A stretch of 64,000 nt of DNA from Voacanga thouarsii. Lineage: Eukaryota > Streptophyta > Magnoliopsida > Gentianales > Apocynaceae. The notes beneath the pieces were generated by a model. It worked only from the letters and a program-made list of their open reading frames with translations, did not search any database and was not told where the DNA came from. This document shows, piece by piece, positions 1 through 12,176 of this stretch. Numbering within the stretch: position 1 is the stretch's first letter; every line of letters starts with the position of its first letter. The stretch covers positions 1,674,001 to 1,738,000 of the forward strand of contig JANUWF010001622.1 in NCBI GenBank assembly GCA_026120185.1, written 5' to 3'. Made by a program: the position numbers and the translations under genes.

Positions 1-3000
1 AAGTAATACTACGTAGACGCAGTCGAGCAACAAGTATTATTAACGTTTAATTGTCTCAGGTCTATTTTTTTTTGGGGGCGGGGGCGGGGGAATAAAAAGG
101 TAGGCTTTAAAATGACGGATAAATCATTTTCCTATTATTTGATTCTTAAATAATAAGTTCTAATAATATTAAAACTTAAAAAGAATATAATCAGCTAAAT
201 TATAAAATAATCGTATGATATTATAAATAGAATTTATATTCTAATAGTAATACTATCAAGATTTATATTCTAATATTAACATTATTGTTATTGGTACTGA
301 TACTATCAAAATATGAAAAGTTTATTAAATTACAAATTATATCATACTTCTTTCAGATAGATTTATATTTCAATAAAATAAAAATTTATATTAAAAAATT
401 AAATTATATAAAAATATATTAAAAATATTATTTTATAATTTAAAAAAATTAGGTAACGCGGTGTCCAAAACCATCCAAACTGAACCGTTACATCCACTAC
501 TACCAAACCGAAAAAGGCCGGCGGAGCCACTTTTTCTGCTTCTGTTAGCTGAGCTGTGTGCATCAACTCAGCTTTATAAAAAAGATTTAAGGGATTAAAA
601 AATAAAAAGAATAAAATCTTAAATGGAAATTATTTCTTGCGGAGTTCGAATTCGTAAGCAAATTCTTTAATCCAAATGGGATTTTCTTGTTTTAGAATTA
701 AACCAGGCGGGTACAAAGTTTTTATTTATTTATTTATTTTTTAAAAGCCCACATATAGGTGGATGGCAGAAAAGGAAAAAAATGAGTCCTCGGATCTTGT
801 CCCGTGAAGAAAGTGCATATGATAAATTAAAATAAGGATTTATATTAGATTCTTGGATCCATAGACGGATTTAGAGGGGGGATTTTAAAATATATTAAAT
901 TATCTTAGAAAATTTTAATTTTTTTTTAAATTTTATGTTTTGTTTCTTCAAAAAAAAAATGTTTCACCATTCTAATTTTTTTTATAAAAATTATTACGTT
1001 ATTCTCTTAGTCTTAGGTTTTATTTGGATACAAATTCTTGTCAATCCAAAACTTTACTTTAATTTAAAATAATATTAATTTAAATAATTTTTATTTTTTA
1101 ATAACTATTATATACTCATAATACATCATATTTTCTTTCTTTAATCCCAACCCAAGTTCTTGATTCCAATCTAGCTTAGATTTGATTGATGATGTGGCTT
1201 TTACTAGTAAACTATGCATCCAAACACGGTAAAGCAGCTGCTCAACAAAACCCTGTGATCTCTACTGCGTTTGTTCAAAACCTGGATATGCTTCTCATGT
1301 TGTACCTACCAATGAAGAAAAAATGTATTTTCCTTTTTTTTGTTTAAATTAAAATTTTGCTTGGAGAGTGTGTGAAGCATCCGGTGGCTAACACCTGATG
1401 ATTTTGGGATCATTTAATGTGAGGATTATAAAAGTTTATCGATTTTCTAGTTAACAACTTCAAGGGAATATATCCAAACACAAAGCAGAGGCTCTGTTTA
1501 TGGAGATATGGAATGGATTAATTCTATTGGCAACCAACTATCCAAGTTTCTCTTTCAAATAAAATGCACCATTCCGTGGATGACTCCCGCTAATATTTCA
1601 TTTATTTTAAAATATTTATCATAATTATTCAAATTATAAAGATTAAAAAAACTTTAATATTAATAAAAAAGTCTAAATTACTTCTGTTAGAAATTATATA
1701 GAATTATTTTAGAATATAAAAATCAATTGATATTATCTCATTAGAAATTATAGAATTATTTTAAAATTTTAAAATAATTAATATTAAAAATAAATAATAA
1801 ATATATTAATAATTTTGTAATATGACCAATAAATTTTTTTTTTCTAAAAGTATTTGACAGATATTTTGAAATAAAAAAAACTCGAGAGTTCAACTATTAT
1901 TTGAATAGTAAATCGAATCTATAAATAACATTAATAATTTGAAGTCTAACTTTTGAGTTTCATGGGCGAATTTTCAATCGAAAAAAGGGGTGGAGTGATC
2001 TGATGATGAATGCCTTGGCAAGACGGGAAACCTCCGGAGAATGTTGAGAAGGAATGTTTGGAGTTGCATAGACGTGGCCACTATATATTCCATTCCAAAG
2101 TAAAGCCTCAAGTTGACAGGGCAAGAATGCGACGAATAAACCACAGAGAGCCCACACGTTAGGATTCCGGCACTGATGGATAGAAGATTTCTGGTTGTGT
2201 TCAATTATTTATGAAGACGACGAGGGGCCAAGGCTTCTTCCAGCATGGAGCCAAAGCAAAGCTGTTCCCCTTTCTAAGCTTACCACGTTGGTATAAAGTT
2301 GTTTTTGTGATGGTGTGGGCATCTATGCCAAACAACTTTTCCGAAGTGTATTTCCCAAGTTTCTTTTCAAAAGGCAAAAGTTTAGTTCAATAGTTTTGGG
2401 GATAACGTAGATTTATTGACCAATCAAAACCAACCTTTATCTCACTTGTTAATTGGTGGGTTGATTTTTGGCAACTAGTTTCATCACGATTGTGTTAACC
2501 AGAAGAAGAATATTACAATAGAATAAATATTTATATATTACAGTACTAAAATTTTGTATTATAAATTATATTTTGAAATATTTTATAGTTTGTAATCTAT
2601 AAAAATGTAATCTATGCAAGTATATATATATATATATATTTCCTAGCTAGGCATCTTAAGTGTTACAACTAACAACCATCCAGACTGTATTTCAAGGGTA
2701 GTTAAGCCAACAAATTGGGTTCAAGATAGCTGTGGTTTTGGGAGGAGAATATGCCAACGGGGAACAAGCGGGTTGGAATGGATTCTTTCCATCAAAGCCC
2801 GAAAACAATGTTCACTAGAGTGTTGGCTCGCAAGTCACAGCACAATAATAACTTTAAAATGAGCCGTCTACTTTGCCACTTTGGGCTTGGTCCTGCATGT
2901 CCCATATGACAATTACAAGACAGTAGGTTTATTGTGCTGGATGAAAGTGAAAGTCCATCACTGATCACTGGAGGAACTAGTGCAAAGTAGAATTGATATT

Positions 3001-3356
3001 GCCCCACCCCACCAAAAAAAAAAAAAAAAAAAAGGTAAAAATGGATAAGAGAAGGATTAGAGAAATCAACAATCTAGTGAACGGTACAAAGAAAAATTGA
3101 AAACAATGAAAGGGGGGAAAAAATGACCAAAGGCAACAAAATTTTAGGTATAAAAGGAGCCCAAAATGCTTCTTAACAATCTGCAAAATGATGATATCTA
3201 GGCAAAATTAACTGATCCCAAGCATTAGCACTGTCATGAAGCATGCACACTATGTTACAGTTTCTTGGTGCTTCCATGACTCATGTTGTAGAAACTCGGA
3301 TATAGAACAATTGCGCCGGAATATTACAAGGCTAAACTCTGTTTCAAAACTGGCCA
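1..3356. other. AT-rich intergenic region, no gene recognised
   Basis: Long AT-rich stretch with homopolymer runs, for example G/C-rich at about 74-90, poly-A at about 3013-3033, and a short TA repeat near 2621-2639. Open frames here are short, overlap on both strands and show no domain I recognise. The right end lies downstream of the minus-strand Bax inhibitor gene and may hold its 3' UTR. Confidence 0.6.
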
Positions 3357-6300
3357 TTACTCTGGAAAATCTCCAGAAAGTTGCTTAGGAGATTGCTGAA
3401 CTGTTTGTTGGCATATTGTATATAGTTCCATCATCTGCACAGAGGAAAAAAGAAGCATCACAGTTGCATAAATTGTCTTGTTTTGATAAGTACAAAGCAT
3501 ATGCAAGGACTAGCTGTATTCTCACCAAAATGGAGATAAACAGGAAAGAGACAGCAGGGATGTCAGTGAAAAACTCTAGACAATGCTTAGAATAGTGGTA
3601 ATCTCCCCGGAGAGTTTGCACAACCAACTCCTGGCTATATAATATCACATGGAACAGCAACCACACTAATCCACCCAACGGCACAAAAAAATACAGCTGC
3701 AACGAGTGAAACAGGCTGATGATGAAAGGAAATCCACAACACATTGTATCTAAGAGTTCCAATTTTCTGCAGTTCATGGTAAACAGAGAAGACTGCTGCT
3801 CAAATTGGCTATTCTTATTGCAATATATACATAATGCATCATGGTTCAGAAGTTTTACTGTAGGCTTCATTTTTTTCGAGTATTTGATAACAATAGGATA
3901 GATTTCCATAAATGGAAATTCAATTGGACATAAGCTGCTAAGGAGTTTTAGAAGAAATGTTCGGGAAACTGCCAAAGCTTCTTAACTCTATGTTGGCATA
4001 TGCTATGAATAGAGACAACAACACAATATAATCATTTTTGTTTTACCGGGTATGCATCTTCGGCGCCGCCACCAAACATGCGAACAGCAGCAAACAACCA
4101 GATTGCCACCAGGATAAGAGCAGATAGCACACTGTACGAATAGGTGTAGTCCCTCTCTCGTACATACCTTCTGGCTACCACAGCAAAACAGCCAAAAGCC
4201 AGAGCAGTTGTACCAAGAATTGTGATGATAATTCTACAAAAACGGAAACAATAAATTCATGATAATATGTTCGGCTTCTTTCAAATTTCTGATGCTAATA
4301 CATGCTTTTGGCTATAGGATAAAGAAATACCTGTGCATAAATGTTAACAGAATTTGTTTAGCCTAGTTTGAAGCAAGTTCCCAAATGAATTAGTTCCAAT
4401 TAATTTTTATGTTCTCCCTTTCCTTAGATTGGATATCGGCCTGCTGAAAAATCACAGGAAAGCAGAATATACTGCCCTGGAGAGCATGGCTGCTGCAATC
4501 ATCGATGCAGAGATTTAAAAAAAACTGTAGTTTCAAACAAGATATTAACAATGCCTTCGTGTGTTGTCACAGAAAAATGGACATCTTATTGATTGATGAA
4601 AAGGATAGGAAGTTCTTTTCACTATTCAAGTGAAGATTTGACTCTGGATTGTGAATATACCATAGCTATCAGGATGATCAGAAAGCTATTCTTATCAAAT
4701 TTGCGGAATGCAACATAACTAAGTTATTAGAAAGGCAAGCCAAGGGAAAACTTGAGACCAAATTTCAAGTTCATTTAACGCTTGTCAACATAGAATTTTA
4801 GACCAAATTACAATTGCTCGATGGTAACTATTAAAATTTACCCTTTGTCAACTGCAATGAAAGGGCGAATCATATATTCCAAAGAGGCTCCTTTACAGAA
4901 TGCAGCTGCCATCAAGAGTGCGACTCTCCTCTTCTGAAATACAAGAGATATTGAAAATGTAAGCTCATTTTAAGCAACTGAAAAGAAATAGGAAACTCAT
5001 AATTGGCCTTAGGAATAATGAGTTAGTAGGTACCCCTCTCCAGGGTCGTATTGAGCTAAACCACCACAAGCATCCAATGAAACCAAATACAGTGATTAAG
5101 CCTCCAACGTTGCTGAAGAAATGCCAGATTGATCCAAGAACGGAGCTCAATAGTACCAAAAACATGGAAAAGTATACCTGAAGTTCAGCCATAAGATAGT
5201 TAATTAGTATCTAAGAAATCAGAGTGAAAGGGGAAGCTAAATGCACTGCTATACTTTGGCATAGTATTACATCCACCGAGAAAAACAGATTTGGAAAAAC
5301 TGTTTGCTTAGCTCATTACATGCAAACTTACCACTGTGACAGTACCACAAGCTGGCAGAAACTAATTAAGGATCGCAATTGGAAAACCCATATTTTTCAT
5401 TCTAATTCACCCCTATGCCAAAGATTAAGCTCTAATCCACATCTATGTCAAAGATTAAGCACCTGGAATGCGAATATGTTTCATTTATAAGGCAAATTTA
5501 GATAAAAAGCCTAACAAAATAGCTCACTGCAGAAGCACCACCAAGAAAATAGAAGGTCATAAAAGTGCAAGAAGAACCATACTTGAACCTTAAAAGAGCA
5601 ACAATTGAAAAGGTATGCCAAAACCTTAAACAAAGAAAGTCCAACAGAATCATTGCCAGATTGAATATAATTTAGATATATAACCAAATCAACCATTGGA
5701 ATCCGTATCATTACCAGCGATCAAAAGATATCAAACCATTAAGGCTTTTAAAACATACATTATAAGTATCTCTTTGTACAACAAGCAACAAAGTAATAAT
5801 ACTATTCCCAGACAATCAATAAGAACATTGACTTTCAGATTTATGAATTTCGTAGGGGAAAAAAAAAGAAAAAGAAAAAAAAACAGACTAGACTTATTCT
5901 GGATTTATAATAGAAAAACGTTTACTCCTGTGCTGTAAACAATTTTGCTTTTCTTGATTTTCTTTCCCTTCAAGAAATATTATGTAGTCCACTTTCCTCT
6001 TTTGCTCATGTCCTTTAGATTTCTTCACGAACCAGTAGTCAAAGAAACAAATCCGTTTTCAAGTTCACCTTGCTTGTTTCTACCGGTACAACTAAAATCA
6101 GCGAAATAGAAAACCTCCGTACTCGGAATAATCATATTACTTCATTTCCTTTTATAGCATCCCCCACTTTCTCAAGAACCAAAAACCAAAGCTCAGGTCA
6201 CCAATCACACATAGGGGGAAAAAAGGGATAAATAAAGATAAAATGAAACTCTAACTTCATTTCCTTTATATATATATGTATGTATGTATATAAGAAACTC

Positions 6301-6666
6301 TGATTTCACGTTCTTCAACATATCAATAATCTTAAACACATACAGTTGAAATTTCAACGCAAATTAGAAAGCTGAACCTCAAATTTCTATCAATATTCAT
6401 CGAAAAGTTTCATGTCGAAAACTTTTCTGCATTTTTTCACTACAATTTATCGCATCGAGGATCAATGCGAAGCTCAAAACAAAAGAAAATAACAAAGAAA
6501 ACTGTACCTGCTGAAGATGTGTCAGGATAAACGGCGAGACATCTTCAAAGTTGACCATGCTTTCCCAGCTCAGGTAAGGCTTTCCGAAGTACGCCTTCAC
6601 GGCGGCAACAACACCTGTACGTCGGGGATTCATCTTAGAGACTTCCACTTTCTTTTCCTTCGCCAT
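3357..6666 (-). CDS. Bax inhibitor-1 family multi-pass membrane protein
   Basis: Six exons on the minus strand: 6508-6666, 5034-5177, 4842-4933, 4047-4233, 3526-3696 and 3357-3434. They join in phase to 831 nt (276 residues), slightly longer than the usual 240-250. Every intron is GT-AG. After a short charged N terminus the order of landmarks matches plant BI-1/TMBIM proteins: FEDVSPFILTHLQQVY, then HFFSNVGGLITVFGFIGC, ALLMAAAFCKGAS, GTTALAFGCF, GGLVWLLFHVILYSQE and HCLEFFTDIPAV, giving about six or seven hydrophobic segments. The family sits in the ER membrane and restrains ER-stress cell death, with a proposed Ca2+ leak role. The usual VDTQE just before the last conserved helices is YSQE here, so the acidic residue is Ser, and the C terminus lacks the usual Lys-rich tail. 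It is probably a divergent BI-1-like paralogue. Start chosen at the MAKEKK methionine, which opens exon 1. Confidence 0.92.
5178..6507 (-). other. Long first intron of the Bax inhibitor gene
   Basis: About 1.33 kb between exon 1 (ends HLQQ, donor GTACAG) and exon 2 (begins VYFSM, acceptor TTCAG). Open frames inside it have no recognisable product. It contains a short TATATATG/TATG repeat near 6267-6292. Confidence 0.85.
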
Positions 6667-7420
6667 TGCAAATGCAGAGTCGAGTTTGCGCTCGGCGTAA
6701 CTGTAACCGTCTGAGACTGAGGGAGAGACGTCGAGAGCTGAATTTGTACACGCAGAGAGAGGTGGTTGTGTTAGAGAGCAGAAACGGTTATTACCCTTGG
6801 GTTTACTTTTTGGTTTATTTACAGGATTCTAGTCGCGTTGTCCGTTGAGTTTCTAGGACATTCGAGGGGTGTTTTGGGGAAACAAGGAAAATATTATTGA
6901 TATGTTTCGCGGGAATTAAACAGGGTTTGAAATGAATGCTCCGTTAAGACCAGCTGAGGCCACGTCAAACATAACGAGATCGGCGACCCGCCTTTAAAAG
7001 TTTAAAATTTATATTTTTCTTTAAAAATTAGATTTTTAAAAAAATAAAAATTTAACTTTTAAAAAAAATTAAAAAATATACTACTTTCCCTTAATATATA
7101 TCTTCATATAATTTATTTCCTCAACTCTAACTTTTTTTTGTTCTATCTTTATTTGAATTTGATACAAATAATTTAAAAAATGAATTACTTGTGAAATTGA
7201 AGATGTGACATATTTTAGCATTGTCTTATGGCTACGGATGGCAATGGGATCGGGTGAAAATAGGACTAAAAATTTGAGTCTCAATCCTACCTTCACCAAT
7301 TCTTCTATGTTCTCAATCTGTCAGGACCAAAATAATCTTAGGTCCTGACTTAGTGGGGAAGTTAAAAATCGAGGGTCCAACTGAGCCTACGGGATCCAAT
7401 CGGAAAAAATGAAAAAAAAA
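6667..7420. other. 5' flank of Bax inhibitor gene and AT-rich spacer
   Basis: The first 100-150 bases probably hold the 5' UTR and promoter of the minus-strand Bax inhibitor gene. From about 7236 the text GGATGGCAATGGGATCGGG begins, which resembles the end of a plant DNA transposon (see findings). No coding exon recognised. Confidence 0.5.
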
Positions 7421-7588
7421 TATTTATCATTAGAATTTCAATATAATTACATTGAAATTCATTTCAATATAATAATAATTACAACGAAATGACTACGAAT
7501 AATTTCGTATTCGTAGTCATTTCGTTGTAATTATTATTATATTGAAATGAATTTCAATGCAATTATATTGAAATTCTAATGATAAATA
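7421..7588. repeat. Foldback element: 80-bp inverted arms, 8-bp loop
   Basis: Positions 7421-7500 are the reverse complement of 7509-7588 with one mismatch (T against C, a G:U-tolerable difference in RNA). The loop is AATTTCGT. A stem this long and this perfect in random AT-rich DNA is not expected. It fits a young foldback MITE, perhaps with TA target duplication at its ends (outer ends read TATTTATCATTAG), or a small-RNA hairpin locus. No protein is encoded. Confidence 0.9.
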
Positions 7589-8481
7589 ATATTTTTAAAT
7601 GTGAATTCTAATGACAAACAATTCCTCACATTCATTAACCCTTTAGCATAACCCTTTAGTATGAACTCCACGAATTATATGAATCACAACAAATTTAAAC
7701 TATAATAAACTCCACAATTTATTAACAAAATGATAATAAAACCTCCAAATAAACTCCAAATAACTAAATTAATAAACTATAATAAATTATTGATTATAAT
7801 AAATTCTAAATAACTTATACTTTATATCGGACTTTATCTATTTAAATAATAATTATATATATTATATATATAATTATAAATTATAATTAGTATGTGTGTA
7901 TGTAGAATATATAATGAACTCCGGCCTCCATTATCTCTTCTAAATTTATGTTCCAATATCTTTTTGTCATTTCTTCCCGCACCCCTCCCCCTTTTCAAAA
8001 AAAAAAAAAAAAAAGAAAAGAGAGAGAGAGAGAAAGAACCCTGAACTAAAATAAAAAATTGTTCTGATGGAACCTTCTGTTCTACCATAGATTGGCTATA
8101 CATGTGTGTGTGTTATATACATATACATATGTATAAATTTATAGAAAATTATACGATATATATAGTGGTGTGGTGGGTATAAATCAATCTCCACCCTTGG
8201 GCTGTCCTCGGTTGGCAAGTCGAGTTATGAAGTTTGATCATATCCTCATCTCTACTTAAACTGTAGAATTTTTGGTTCAGTAGGATTGAGTCGAGCTAGG
8301 CTAGGCCTCTAGTTTAGGTGAAAAAATTGCCATCACTACTTAGGACTCATATGAAAGTGTCACGGGTCGGCTATTTTCGGCACCCATCATCCCAATGGAT
8401 GTCGACCAGTCCTCGGGTCGCTGCACTGTGACAAAAGCAAAGTAGGTAACGGGTCGTACTGGTTGCCCATGCTAAAGGGTT
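7589..8481. other. AT-rich spacer with probable transposon-derived DNA
   Basis: Contains an ATATAT-rich stretch near 7851-7900, poly-A/GA runs near 7999-8035, and near 8321-8340 the text ATTGCCATCACTAC, an inverted match to GGATGGCAAT at 7236. No gene recognised. Confidence 0.45.
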
Positions 8482-8490
8482 AATGAATGC

Positions 8491-8590
8491 GAGGGGTTGA
8501 TCAAAATGGCCCCCCTTGGGGCCATTCGTCCTTGTCTAGCCCGTGTGGGTACGTTGGGTCTAAAATGACATGAATGCTATCAGTGATAAT
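8491..8590 (+). repeat. Left terminal inverted repeat of the small MULE
   Basis: Begins GAGGGGTTGATCAAAATGGCC and matches the reverse complement of about 10080-10174. The inner boundary is approximate because similarity fades. Confidence 0.8.
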
Positions 8591-9065
8591 GTTCGATTTG
8601 AATATAGACGCTATTACCGATAGCGTTTTATTTTAAATAACAGATAGCGTCCAATAGCATAACGACGCTATTAGTGATAGCATTCTTAAAATTTTAATAA
8701 ACGTTTACAATCATTCATTTTCTAATTCAGTCATTTTTTTTTACTCTATTTAGTTATTAATAAAGTTATGAAAGTGAGGTTAAAATAATTCTTTATTTTA
8801 GTCATAAAAACATATCTTAAATTGCACATATTACTAATTTTAGTTTGTAATAATTTGTAAAAATACAACTGATAAGTCCTGTTATTACTTTAATTGTATG
8901 AAAATTTTCTTTATTTAACATAAATGTATAACAGAATTAATAGATATTCCATGTTGTGCGGTGTAGGGTAAAAAAATGGCGAAAACCATAACAAGGTAAT
9001 TGTCAATTGAATAATATACTATGAAAAAAATTATTTTGTAGCACAAGTATATGTGATTGCAAATT

Positions 9066-9790
9066 TTATTCTCTAAGTTTAAATTGAGCGTTGTTACAAT
9101 TTCGTCTATTATATCCCGATCGCTGACAATTTTTACATTTTGGTGGGGACATTTCATTTTGATAATCCATTGTACCTAAAAAACGTACCGTACGTCTCCG
9201 TCCAGGTCTATTACTTTTAAGTGTTGGTGTGTAGCCCTCCAACAAATAGTTAGAATTACGCCAGGAATTTTCGTTACTCACAGGGTAGAAGTCATGGTTG
9301 TAAGTTGTAGCGTACTTCTCTATAGAGTAAATAGGCAAAACATATTCCGAAGGTTGGCATCCGCAGTGTCGACAAACTGCAAATATATGCGTGCACAACA
9401 ATCCAAAAATATTCTATTTTGTGCAGGTACAGTCTCGTGAAGACATTTTCACTCTGTGGACATTGTTACCTTTTCCGCTAGCTCTTGCGGGTGTTCTTAC
9501 ACTGAATATTCCAGTCCTTTTATTGAACTGCATAACCTTATAATTTCTAGACTTCTACAAAATTGTCTGGAATGCATTCCATATCAACGGAGGGAATGGT
9601 TTGTTACAGTGATAGCCTCAAACCGATGCAGATTAAAGTATTTCACAATCTTTGTAAATGTTGCATTGACAAGTGCTTTGATCGGTAATGTTCGTGTTTT
9701 TTTGAGAATATTATTTAATGATTCCGACAAATTTGTCGTCATACACTCGTATCGATATCCGTCGTCATGTGAAAGTGTCCACGTTTAGGG
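9066..9790 (-). pseudogene. MULE transposase C-terminal half (remnant)
   Basis: On the minus strand from about 9790 downwards I read WTLSHDDGYRYECMTTNLSE and then LPIKALVNATF, the conserved block between the catalytic core and the SWIM finger. After a broken stretch an open frame at 9401-9066 gives CTHIFAVCRHCG (end of the SWIM zinc finger), YSIEKY, and a CCHC knuckle CKNCQRSGYNRRNC near the C terminus. The N-terminal DNA-binding domain and catalytic Asp residues are missing, so this is an internal-deletion remnant. The knuckle is closely similar to that of the larger MULE at 28.4 kb (CNNCHRSGYTRRNC), so the two may belong to related families. Confidence 0.85.
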
Positions 9791-10079
9791 CCAATCTGTA
9801 TCAATCAGTTGTAAGCTTCCTAATTGTAATTTCTTATTTCATTCATTACAGATTTGAATTTGGATTTTTTTCCTCTCAACCCCAATTTTGTACATTAGTC
9901 GCTTCAAGGAGGGGAAGCTGTCGGTTTGGTGGAGAGGTGGTCGTCGTCGCCGGCACTGAGCAGTACCAAAATTGCACAAGAATGGAGTTGTAGCGGCGGT
10001 CACGTGATGGAGAAGATGCACAAGTAGGACATTATCTCAGATAGCATCCCATTATTTAAAATATGAAGCTTTCCGTAAT

Positions 10080-10174
10080 AGCATTATATTTTAAAACCAT
10101 TTTAGGCCCACCACACCCACACAGACTAGACGAGGACGAATGGCCCCAGAATGGGCCATTCTGATCAATAACTC
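10080..10174 (-). repeat. Right terminal inverted repeat of the small MULE
   Basis: Read on the minus strand it begins GAGTTATTGATCAGAATGGCC and goes on with GGGGCCATTCGTCCTCGTCTAG, in line with the left end. Confidence 0.8.
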
Positions 10175-10183
10175 AATGAATGC

Positions 10184-12100
10184 CACTTCATGCATTGCAT
10201 GCAGAACTCTTCAACAGCCTTGAAAAGCCCTACTTTGCCATTATGTTGTTACTCTCATATTACTTTGTAGAACTATGGCTACATTATTTAGTTTTTTTAA
10301 ATAATTAGATCTATTAATAAGAAATGGACAGGACCATTGTAACTCTAATAGTACTTTTCTCCAATACAATAAGGAAAGAGAATTGAAGAAGTGAAAAGTT
10401 CTCAAAACATTAATAATAAAAATTATATAAAAATAACGAGTTATCACACTTGGTAAGTCTACTAAGGTCCATTTTAAGCGCTTAGGTTCGAATCTCCTAG
10501 TATGTAAAGTTTGCCAATTAATTGCATTAATATATTACGGTTTGGACTGTGACTAATTTATGATGTTAGATTTCGGTGACATATTGAGTACAAAATAAAC
10601 TCACAATAATTTATAATTTTTTACATTGTGCCTCAAATGTGATTCGCGATTCCATTTAGTCTATTAAATTGCTCTATTTGTCCTTTGATTCCATTTCTAT
10701 TTCTCATATTAACATTTTGGGGACTGCCCCCAACTCCCTTGTTGGCCCCAAAAGCTAGGTTATTTCCTTCTTATTTTTCATGGTTTGACGATTTTCTTCT
10801 AGACATGTTGCATGCGGTAGACTTGGATATTTCTTAATACATTTCGTTTATTGTCAAAAAGAAAAAAGGAAAATGTTCACTTTAAAATAAAAATGGAAAT
10901 GAATATGTGGAATTAAAATTAAGTTTAAATATAATCATGACTGGAAATTAGATAAGTAATTAAACCACAGAATGCTGGATTGAAGTATATTCATTTATTA
11001 TTTTATTCCTTATTTAAAATTCGGAAAAATATTGTTTTTGTAGAAATTCAAATAAAAAAAGAATGAGGAAAAAGAACAACACTAAAAAATCAATCTCTCT
11101 CTCTCAATCGCTCTCAAAGTAAGAATGTCCAGTGGTGTTTGAGGAGAGGATTTATTGAATATAGGTAAAGATTCCTTTTTTTTTTTTTCCAAAGTCACCC
11201 AAAAGTGAAAAATGTATTAGTACGTATTAAAAATATAGAGAAATGCCAATTGTAATACATAGATAGGAAGTATATTGATATTAAATGGAATAAAATTTCA
11301 ATTAATAACCATGAACAATTTGTCGTGTGATCATTCTATATCTGTCCTGCTGAATTCCTACTCTTTTTTCCTCTCTTCGAACGTATTAGTATATATTTGT
11401 ATATAAACACAATAACCAATATTTTCTTAATGATAAATGGTGATTTGTCAATTCTATCAGTCCATCAATTCATTAAAATAAATTTGAATTTTATATCCCT
11501 TATCATCATAATAATCAAATATAGAATTTTACAATCCATTAAGAGATGCATAAGAATCCTTTGATTTTTAATATCTTGTCTTATTTGTCAAGAGTTATGA
11601 CTTTCTATGAACATCTAATTAAGAAATTCACCATTATCAAACCTTCCTTAACTATTAAAGATTCTGACAAAGTAGAAATTCAATTAATTAGGAGAACTCT
11701 CATTCGGAATATAGGTTTTGAATACAACGTACATTTTCTTGTAAATTTATTAAGAGACAAATAATAATGAATTAAATTGTAAGTAAAATATAGTTATCGA
11801 TTTTTTTTTTTTTGAATTTTTTCCTATAAAAAAATGTAGCTATGACTTAAAACTTAACATTTCAGGACCATAGTGAATCATTGTAATCCATTGCTCCAAT
11901 TACAATCTACTAAAAAAGTACCAAAATTCAATGCAAGTAGCAATCGAAGGGGTACCAGGAATCCATGTCGAGCAGCAGTTCGACATTGTTTATGAGAAGA
12001 TACGTGAAAACCTAAAAACGCCTTCTATGAATAGGAAAAAACAAAGGGTTGCGTCGTCTCCTCCGAAGAGGCACCAAGGAAAGAACCTCTGTCTGTGTGT
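10184..12100. other. AT-rich spacer; possible SINE fragment near 10450-10560
   Basis: No gene recognised. Near 10479 the text TTAGGTTCGAATCTCC resembles a tRNA B box, with CTTGGTAAGTCTAC about 30 bases upstream in the place of an A box. This suggests a tRNA-derived SINE fragment rather than a tRNA gene, because no acceptor stem pairs up. The rest is AT-rich with simple repeats. Confidence 0.4.
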
Positions 12101-12176
12101 ATATATATATAATCGTGTGCATAATCTTGAGCAGATCAGAGATCATCATTCCAGAGAAAGAGAGAGACAGAGATAA

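Larger units (their letters stand above)
8491..10174 (-). mobile_element. Decayed MULE (Mutator-like element), 1.68 kb
   Basis: A perfect 9-bp target duplication AATGAATGC flanks it at 8482-8490 and 10175-10183. The ends are inverted repeats of about 85-100 bp starting GAG..(G/A)TTGATCA(A/G)AATGGCC and continuing through GGGGCCATTCGTCCT and GTGTGGGT. Inside the left end are repeated imperfect palindromes such as GCTATTAGTGATAGC. The interior holds a minus-strand remnant of a MULE transposase. At 1.7 kb it is too short to be autonomous and must have been moved in trans or shrunk after insertion. Confidence 0.88.

Noticed and set aside
9456..9788. 110-residue plus-strand frame inside the small MULE
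   Set aside because: The opposite strand gives clear MULE transposase text (MTTNLSE, LPIKALV), so the plus frame is a shadow.
10450..10520. tRNA gene
   Set aside because: Only the B-box-like text is good; the acceptor and anticodon stems do not pair.
11931..12176. 81-residue frame as an independent gene
   Set aside because: Ends in low-complexity Arg/Glu text from a GA repeat and abuts the next ATG; better read as leader or upstream ORF.
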